From: Hymenobacter sediminis
Lineage (GTDB): Bacteria; Bacteroidota; Bacteroidia; Cytophagales; Hymenobacteraceae
Length of the DNA: 64,000 nt
NCBI RefSeq assembly: GCF_003231285.1
Contig: NZ_QKNS01000001.1
Coordinates: forward strand, 744,001 to 808,000
Direction of reading: 5' to 3'
The stretch's first letter is position 1. The number at the start of each line of letters is the position of its first letter. This document shows, piece by piece, positions 62,861 through 64,000 of the stretch. A program made the position numbers and the translations under genes. Under the pieces are notes generated by a model. The model searched no databases. It was not told where the DNA came from and saw only the letters and a program-made list of their open reading frames with translations.

Positions 62861-63223
62861 ATGAGCCGCTTACGCATTTGCTTTCTGTTGTGGCTTTTCC
62901 TGCTGGGAGGAGCTACTTCCTGCTCCGATGCCCTGGAGGAACCCGCCAGCCTTACCTGCCCCAATAACTTTGCTGCTACCCTTATTGAGGAGCTCAAGCA
63001 GAAACCCAAACAAACACCGGCAGCCGAGGTAATCCAGTACACCTACCAGAACCGCAGGGTGTACCTCGTAACCGGCGGCACCGGCTTCAACTACCTCTTT
63101 GATGCCTGCGGCAACGTGCTATGTGCTGCCACCCTGGGCCCCAGCAACGATGGCGACGGCCGCTGCACCGATTTCGCTACCGCCGCCACCGACCCCCTCG
63201 TGATCTGGCGCGACCCACGGTAG
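62861..63223 (+). CDS. DUF6970-type small lipoprotein, copy 1
   Basis: 120 residues. Signal peptide with lipobox (GGATSC), then the conserved frame EELKQKPKQTPAAEVIQYTY, Cys pair DACGNVLC and the terminal GDGRCTDF...WRDPR. Paralogue follows 39 bp later. Belongs by position to the sigma/anti-sigma operon. The unit may be extracellular or periplasmic and disulfide-bonded. Confidence 0.85.
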   Translation: MSRLRICFLLWLFLLGGATSCSDALEEPASLTCPNNFAATLIEELKQKPKQTPAAEVIQYTYQNRRVYLVTGGTGFNYLFDACGNVLCAATLGPSNDGDGRCTDFATAATDPLVIWRDPR

Positions 63224-63262
63224 AGGTGAGCATATTAGTCTAACCTTTCATTGTTATACATC

Positions 63263-63610
63263 ATGAGGAAGATAATATGCTTGCTGGTACTGGTAGGCAC
63301 CATGCTGAGCCTGACGCAGTGCAAAGAGGATAAAGACGTGTGCGAGGAGAAAATTCAGCTCAAGATTGAAGAGCTAAGAGGAAAACCCAAGCAGAACCCG
63401 GCAGCCGAAATCTGGGAATATACTTATCAGGGCCAACGGGTATATACGATTTCAGCGAATTGCTGCGACCAGTACAACATGGTGTATGATGAATGTCTAA
63501 ACCCTATTTGTGCTCCTAGCGGTGGGCTCTCTGGAAAAGGCGACGGCCGCTGCCCCGATTTTTCTTCTGCTGCTACCGACGGCAAGCTCGTGTGGCGCGA
63601 CCCGCGGTAG
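63263..63610 (+). CDS. DUF6970-type small lipoprotein, copy 2
   Basis: 115 residues from ATG 63263 (MRKIICLLVLVGTMLSLTQC). Shares the pattern KPKQNPAAEIWEYTYQGQRV, DECLNPIC, GKGDGRCPDFSSAATD and the WRDPR ending with copy 1. Function unknown. Confidence 0.83.
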   Translation: MRKIICLLVLVGTMLSLTQCKEDKDVCEEKIQLKIEELRGKPKQNPAAEIWEYTYQGQRVYTISANCCDQYNMVYDECLNPICAPSGGLSGKGDGRCPDFSSAATDGKLVWRDPR

Positions 63611-63666
63611 GAGCCGGTTGCTGCTGAGACAGAAAGTTTCTTGTAAACCGGCTTACTACTTGGCCT

Positions 63667-64000
63667 ATGACGCGGTACTGTTGCCTGTTGTTAGTGCTTT
63701 TGCTGCTGGGATGCAGCAAGAAAGAAGAAGCGCTGGACTTTGTACCAGGGCAGGTAGCAATTGGCACCCAAGATGCCACCACAATACCGCAGCTGTTCAC
63801 TCTTGCCAACGCACGTGGCCTGTCCGTGGTCTATGTGTTTCCGGCGCGTTATAGCTCCACGTTACCCTCTGACAGCCTCGACTACCTGCGCCGGCAACTG
63901 GCTACCAAAGCCTACGCCAACGCCCCCGATTGGCCTGTGCAGATAGCACACAACGTCCAAACCAATACTGTGCAGCTCACCATCCGGCTGGTAGATATGA
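63667..64000 (+). CDS. Lipoprotein of unknown function (3' end outside window)
   Basis: Open from ATG 63667 to the window end (111 residues visible): MTRYCCLLLVLLLLGCSKKE is a lipoprotein signal with LLGC box. The mature part continues with LDFVPGQVAIGTQDATTIPQ. It follows the DUF6970 pair by 56 bp, same strand. I do not recognise the family. Confidence 0.75.
   Translation, partial: MTRYCCLLLVLLLLGCSKKEEALDFVPGQVAIGTQDATTIPQLFTLANARGLSVVYVFPARYSSTLPSDSLDYLRRQLATKAYANAPDWPVQIAHNVQTNTVQLTIRLVDM

Overview
The window looks like chromosome of a G+C-rich Bacteroidota of the Cytophagales, most likely Hymenobacter or a close relative. The evidence is TonB-dependent receptors with carboxypeptidase-like N-domains, a type IX secretion sorting domain, LytS/LytTR two-component pairs, leaders without Shine-Dalgarno sequences, Bacteroidota -7 boxes (TAnnTTTG) and a phosphosulfolactate synthase. 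I saw no tRNA, rRNA, CRISPR array, prophage or insertion sequence. The first and last genes are cut by the window ends.

Layout. 1-2.6 kb: end of a lamin-tail-domain surface protein and two tandem small membrane proteins. 2.6-8.7 kb: a metal island with an outer-membrane barrel, a TonB receptor, an Nramp (MntH) importer and a divergent CDF exporter; the receptor and mntH share an inverted-repeat operator. 8.9-11.6 kb: a secreted sugar dehydrogenase, a GNAT acetyltransferase and an HD hydrolase. 11.7-19.9 kb: a leftward xylan-degradation operon (GH43, GH97, GH8, GH43, GH43) with no SusC/SusD genes in view. 20-24 kb: three consecutive secreted-protein genes with homologous leaders, the last an S9 peptidase. 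24-29.6 kb: XRE regulator with DUF2975 partner, metK, hpf, a Xer recombinase, rpsU and an acyl-CoA dehydrogenase. 29.8-35.1 kb: a capsule/exopolysaccharide export and tyrosine-phosphorylation operon (Wza-, Wzc- and CpsB-like) plus an epimerase. 35-43.5 kb: TPR protein, phosphosulfolactate synthase, two TraB/GumN proteins around a sugar-dehydrogenase lipoprotein, a spermidine-synthase-like methyltransferase, DedA and AroE. 43.7-55.8 kb: two copies of a receptor + LytS kinase + LytTR regulator module, the second with an ABC exporter. 56-60 kb: a multi-PAS histidine kinase and WrbA. 60.5-64 kb: an ECF sigma factor overlapping a one-TM/beta-barrel protein, then small lipoproteins.

The strongest signals beyond gene calls are: the shared metal-type operator at two promoters; long inverted repeats in seven of eight convergent gene junctions; the copied leader and signal-peptide cassette at 20.1-21.6 kb, including a chimeric lipoprotein gene; the duplicated receptor/two-component module; and the sigma factor coupled to a protein that combines an inner-membrane anchor with an outer-membrane-type barrel.
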